A stretch of DNA of 64,000 nt, taken from Escallonia rubra. Its lineage: Eukaryota; Streptophyta; Magnoliopsida; Escalloniales; Escalloniaceae. Under the pieces are notes generated by a model. It was not told the origin of the DNA, did not search any database, and saw only the letters and a program-made list of their open reading frames with translations. Of this stretch, positions 59,162 through 64,000 are shown piece by piece. Positions within the stretch are counted from its first letter, which is position 1. Each line of letters opens with the position of its first letter. Location: positions 186,001 through 250,000 of the forward strand of contig JAVXUO010002557.1 in the NCBI GenBank assembly GCA_033065855.1, read 5' to 3'. Position numbers and translations under genes: made by a program.

Positions 59162-61325
59162 GGTACTGCTGTTTGCATTCTGGCCAGGTGAGTGTGGAAG
59201 TTTAAACTTATTGGTAACTGATCTAACATATTAAAACGGATCAGTGGTATCAAACATTGATGTCAGATCACCTTTTGGCCAACAGAAAAAACGTGAAAAA
59301 CTGGTGTTTCAGCGGAGCATGAGGCTAGCAATTATCGCATGTTACCTGAAAACACTCAATTAGGGTGGTTTCTTGACCTAAAACAACCAGATAAGGATAT
59401 GCACAACTTGATTGAGTTTCTTTTTTAGTTTGCCAAAACTCTCTCTTACCAAACACAACCACAAAGAGGTTCTCAGGCAACAAAAGATTTTTATCAATTT
59501 CTCAATATATACATGATATTTAGATCTGTAGGGTGAAACATTATGGTCAGTCTTGTTTCTTTTGTGTTAAAAATGACCTATAAGTTCAACGATTCAACAA
59601 TATACAGGGTTACCTGCTGTTACAAGATGCTCTGCATTACATCTGGGGGAGTTCTTAGTCTTGGAAGAACAAAGATGTTGAAAGAGATCCATTCGAGTAG
59701 GTTGATCTTGCAGAACAGTTTCAGTAAATTGACAAATCCTTTTTTGGCTGATCAATGATGTTTTATATTTGATAGTTTTCCTTTGTGCTAGGCTACTTTC
59801 TAAGAAGGAAAGACGAGGGACGTTAAAATACAACCTCAATGTCCAAACTACGATGGTTTCTGTCTTTGGGCAAGGCATGCTATCAGATAATGAAGAGGGG
59901 AGGGTTTAACCCCTTTGATCCCACTGCTATATAAAGAGGCTCCTTATCATCATACTTCAGTTCTGCACAAGAATTCGAAAAATGTTTCAAGACAATTTCA
60001 GATTGATACCGAAAGTTGGAGAGAGTTGAAGTAAATATTCTTGTATAAAGTTGATCACCCAAGCAGTTTCTTGTAAACTATATTGGTTGGACAAGAAGAA
60101 TCAAGCTGCACATAGAGCCTTACCCTTTGATTACATCCTTTCCCTCTTATGTGTGTGACTAGATGTTATCGCAAACAAATAACCTACATAAGAGATGCTA
60201 TTGCCCAAAAGAATGTGAAGGGGTTGGTTCAATTTTGGAGTGATGTAACGCATTCTTTAAGAATTAAAATTTTGTTCACTATGAAAACTGTTAAGCTCAA
60301 AAGTCAAAGCTCTACTTCGGTGATAAAAACTTGACGAGTTTTTGTGTGCTTTCAACCAATCTTTTTGGAGGTTGTAATTATATTCTAGACGTTGAGATTT
60401 ATAGAGTTGCAACTAAAACTCTGATGTTTTATATATTAGCTTTCAAACTTTTATGGTTTAGCTTTTGTTGCAATTGACAGAAAAATGAAGGGTATAACTG
60501 TTAGCTTAGGTCTCCATTGCCATAGCCGCCATCAACCACTGCTAATCACTATCATGATCTCTGACCACCTTCAACATACCCACTATCATTTACGACCACC
60601 GTACCCACCACCCAGTCACTTAACACATTTTGCAAATTATATGCACCTACTCGCACATTCACGAATACAATTGATTAATCACTCCTCTCCACTAGTATTG
60701 AATTTTTTACATCCTACTGAGCAAAAACAACAATGCACGATCACTAATGAACCCACGTGTGTTGAATTGATCTATTATTGTTTCTACCTTATTTTTTTAT
60801 ATCTATAAAAGACATTAAATTCTCAAAAAATTTGGGTTTAAATTTGGGTTTAAAAGGGGACGTTGTGGTGACGATTTTGCGGATCAGTTTAAGAACCGAC
60901 GAAAATGAAGGATAGGGTTGTTAGCTGGTGTGGATGGTGGTAAAGGGGGTTTGGATGTGGTGGTTAGTGACTTATGTGAGTGTCGCGGTAATGAAGTGGT
61001 TGAAGTTAATTAGTGATGACTGAATTTAAAGTTCGAATTTACGTGATTTCGGTGAAGTGGGGATAAAACGACGACTACCTCCCCGTGAATTCACGGTTTC
61101 ACATTTGCCTCTTTGATTGATTGCAACGATACATATAATATAAACCCTTAAAAGTTTTAAGAGCTAAGGTATATATAAATTTTAAAAGATCACGCAACTA
61201 ATCTTTCTTGAGTGTCAAATGTCGGTCAAGACTCAAGACTGCATCGTATGCCTTCCCGCCCAAATACAAGCCCTATTTATACCCCACAAGCCCGCCCCGT
61301 CCGGCCGTCCCCATCCCAACCTCCT
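59162..61325. other. Intergenic region between ABC4 and MCM9
   Basis: It starts with the ABC4 3' UTR. The rest is A/T-rich with a CCACC-rich patch near 60530-60620. I see no further gene, tRNA or transposon ends. Confidence 0.5.
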
Positions 61326-61334
61326 TTTCCCGCC
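61326..61334 (+). promoter_or_regulatory. E2F-type site upstream of MCM9
   Basis: TTTCCCGCC, a match to the plant E2F consensus, lies 44 bp before the start codon. A second, weaker TTCCCGCC is at 61253-61260. E2F sites are known for plant MCM genes and drive S-phase expression; that this holds here is inference. Confidence 0.5.
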
Positions 61335-61377
61335 CCCGTCTCTCTCTCTCTCTCACACACACAAAAGCTCGACTGAG

Positions 61378-62385
61378 ATGGATACTGGCGGTCCAGGCAA
61401 GGATTTTGCAAAGTTCCTCATAAACAACCATTCCGACGATCTTCGCTCCATCATTCTCTCTCCCGACCCTCGCCTTCATTATCCCCTCCGTATCGAGTAC
61501 GCAAACGGCCACGCTTTCCCCTCTTTGTATCAATAAATCTTGAAATTCACAATACTGCTCTGCCCTAAAATTACGCACCAATTTGATTCTTTAAGTTCCC
61601 CATTCTTCTTTCTCTTAGTTTTGCAGATTTAATGGCCTATGATTGCTCCCTCGCCGAACTCCTCTACTACAATCCCACCGAATACCTGCCGATTCTTGAC
61701 GATGCGGCTGACTGGGCCCAGGCACGCACATCTTCTCGTAACCCTGCACAAGTACTGTATTTGTGTCATAATTTTGTCCCCTCTTAACTTCTTGCAAATA
61801 AATTTCGAGGATACGATTTATTGTCTAAGCATTGAATTGGACTCAAGCACCTAGCATAGATTAAAGAAGCATTGTTTGACTAGACAGACTAGGGTAAAAG
61901 CAACAGGTGAAGTCACCGTCTACATGCTCGAACTCTATTCTAGGAGTTTTGCAAGAAGTCAAAGGGAATAAAGATTATGAACGGAGGGAGTACATATACA
62001 TATATCTCAGTTTGTTAAGTTGATGTTATCATGATTTTGACCCTACAGAAAGTAATTTTTGGGGATTTTAAAGGCCGGGACGGTGCTAGCGTGAAGGACT
62101 TCGTGCATGTTCGCGTTAACACTACCGGTTCTGCAATTGATTGTCCTGGTCTGTCATTGCTAATATCAAATGGAATAAGCTGTATATTTAACTTAAGATT
62201 ATTGTGTGGGTGACTTTTGTGTTGATTATTTTTTGGTGTGTTTTAGAAGCGTATCCGAGCATTGGGCATGTACGGGTGAAGCATCGGGGGATCCTTCTCA
62301 CTCTCAAGGGGACTGTAATTAGGTCTGGAGCCATTAAGATGATTGAAGGGGAGAGAGAATTTGAGTGTCGGAAATGCAAACACAG
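61378..62385 (+). CDS. MCM9: Probable DNA helicase MCM9, N-terminal part, cut by the right edge
   Basis: MCM9 is a nuclear AAA+ helicase that works with MCM8 in homologous-recombination repair. Four exons are visible: 61378-61496, 61619-61751, 62049-62148 and 62247-62385. The N-terminal domain reads FAKFLINNHSDDLRSIILSP, then LHYPL and ILDDAADWAQ. Exon 3 gives KDFVHVRVNTTGS. Exon 4 gives YPSIGHVRVKHRGILLTLKG, followed by TVIRSGAIKM and the first zinc-binding pair CRKCKHR. The Walker A/B helicase core lies beyond base 64000; the intron after 62385 runs to the edge. Exon 2 may instead end at 61721 with a GC donor, which would remove ten residues (ARTSSRNPAQ). Start chosen as the only ATG in frame, after a CT-rich leader. 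Confidence 0.9.
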
Positions 62386-64000
62386 GTAGTTCTCGTGTTC
62401 CATGCTGCTGCTTTCATTATTTTTTGTAAAGTACTGATGACAGTAAACCTGACTAAAATTGGTAGCTGATTATAAGGTTTCGAAGGAATGCTTGCAAAGT
62501 GATCACTTAGCTTTCAATCTTTCAATGTGAGAATATGTTTACTTCGATACATCTATGCATTAGCTGGTTTTCGTGTCAGTCATGAATTGTACGGGGTGTG
62601 GGAGTTTTTAAAATTCCATCTTTCACCGTACTAAAACTTTCACTGTTGCAGAATCAGTAATGTATCTGTGGTATAGTTTTTATCAGCAATACGTCTGATT
62701 AGCTAGTGGCGCCTGTTCTAAGAGAAGCAAGCTTAGCCGTTAATTGATTGTTGTTGTTATTTTGCTTGAAAAAATAAATCTTCGGGTGGAAGTATTGAAC
62801 TTAATGTAAATATAATCTGACAAACCCAAAGCAAAATTGCTTTACGAGGGTAGACAGAGTATAAGATAAAACTAGGCAGTTAAAGATGGCCATTTAGGAA
62901 CAAGAAGATGTCTTTGTAATTCATATTGGGTCTTGATGAGACAATACAGCAATAAGGAGCCAGAGCTCTTCTTCTATAAAGATCCAAGAAAATAGATCTG
63001 TTAGAGGTCTGAAAGTGCCTACTACTAGAGAAAAAAGGAAAGAAAATGGATTGGCGCAGCGATATGGTTGCTCCATTTGACTTCGTGGTCAGGGTTCGAA
63101 AACCAAGACATTTTACTTTGCTGCAGGTTGTCGCTTGTTCTACACATGTTAGCATGATCTCTCTGATCTGCTGTTCATATGACCAAGTTGGTGAAACAAA
63201 AGCAGCTTTGCTACCATTCTGAAGCCAAAGCAGCAGTATACTGTCGTTCTCGGTTCGCCCCCTCTGGCGGCTTTCTAGTTTAATTTTGCTTGTCAAAAGA
63301 AAAAGGAATTGGTATGCTGCTTGCGATACTCGATGGCAATTTTAACTTCTGCTCTTAGAGGTTTGGTAGTGGAATGTGCCTGGGCGTTTCTTCTCCGAGT
63401 GCTAGTAGTTGATCAACCCATTAGGTTGGGTGTCATGCAGTGCAATAGCGTTTGCTGTGGGTAAATGGTATCTACTAATGTACCTCAGAATACCTTTACC
63501 TCTGGGTGCAGAAGACAAGGCTGGCGTGGCTTCTAGGCATGATAATTGTCTTTACCCCATGGCTTCACCACTTTGGTAAAAGTCAAAGTTGAATCCCTCA
63601 TCTTATACACGAGCTGTATCAGTGAACCAATTTTTTAGTTGGATGGTTTGTATGGATTTTTTATGAGCTGTACACTTGCTATTCATGCTTGTAACTAATC
63701 TCAGTGCTAATTTCTTTTATATTGTTCATAAAGCTCCGTCTGATGCTGTTACTGAAGTTGCATAGTGCAGTAGGCTTGCCTTTTATTTCAACATAGTCAT
63801 GTGGAGTACAAGCTATTGACTGTTTCTTGTTAATATAATACTATAAAATGTGCTCTAGCACAAGCTATTTCCCTTGCTACAAACGAGTTTCAAAAATATG
63901 TTCTAAGGTGGCCATCATATACAACACTAGTGGCCCTTCGCATTGATAAGCATGATATTTTACCCTTGTATACTGATCTTGTACCATGTAACGGTTTCAA
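62386..64000. other. MCM9 intron 4 (to window end)
   Basis: It starts with a good donor GTAGTT. No sequence matching the expected next MCM9 block (second zinc pair) is found in any frame up to 64000, so this is read as one intron of at least 1.6 kb. No other gene is supported. Confidence 0.6.

Noticed and set aside
62880..63296. A 138-codon minus-strand frame in MCM9 intron 4
   Set aside because: No domain or codon pattern; opposite strand to the gene and no sign of splicing. A chance frame is the simpler reading.
1..64000. CRISPR arrays, bacterial operons, tRNA or rRNA genes
   Set aside because: None seen. The tandem 190-bp array has no spacer pattern, all genes are spliced, and no cloverleaf with A/B boxes was recognised by eye.

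Overview
This is nuclear DNA from a flowering plant, most likely a eudicot. It has spliced GT-AG genes, plastid-targeted metabolic enzymes, low gene density and many plant-type transposons. The species cannot be named from the sequence. Six host genes are supported: the 5' half of a plastid class II DAHP synthase (minus, cut by the left edge); a nuclear poly(A)-binding protein (minus); three ABCG half-transporters (all minus); the phylloquinone-pathway prenyltransferase ABC4/MenA (plus); and the first four coding exons of the helicase MCM9 (plus, cut by the right edge).

Layout: 0-2 kb, DAHP synthase. 2-8 kb, three diverged copies of a repeat that starts in the DAHP synthase 5' flank, split by a hAT-like element (8-bp target duplication) and by a deleted LINE (16-bp target duplication) that itself carries a terminal-inverted-repeat element. 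9.2-14.3 kb, the PABN gene. 14.4-46.5 kb, a tandem segmental duplication built from a downstream segment (here Y), an ABCG gene and an upstream segment (here X). The left unit has lost its ABCG gene and keeps only an exon remnant. The middle and right units each keep a nearly identical ABCG gene. A third, diverged ABCG gene follows at 48-51.2 kb. 51.5-55.7 kb holds a CA-rich element between 134-bp direct repeats, an LTR-like stretch and a possible Helitron end. 56-59.2 kb is ABC4/MenA and 61.3 kb onward is MCM9.

The duplication makes the window informative, because one copy often keeps the empty site for an insertion in the other. This gives base-level proof for two Mutator-like (MULE) insertions. 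One is a 4.67-kb element with a nearly intact five-exon transposase gene and 9-bp target duplication TAACTTATA. The other is a 1.24-kb GC-rich element with 9-bp target duplication CAAAATGTA. The duplication also shows that a 6.28-kb block is a three-level nest: a MULE-type element inside a Helitron inside a TIR element. The MULE-type elements share a GGG-AAAT-ACAC-like terminus, so one transposase source may have moved several families.

Host functions: DAHP synthase opens the shikimate pathway and ABC4/MenA acts in phylloquinone synthesis, which itself draws on shikimate-derived chorismate. PABN acts on nuclear mRNA tails, MCM9 in DNA repair, and the ABCG proteins are membrane exporters of unknown substrate. 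The two young ABCG copies already differ in ways that could matter. Copy 1 has an 8-bp tandem duplication that truncates its C-terminus. Copy 2 has a duplicated TATA-containing promoter segment.
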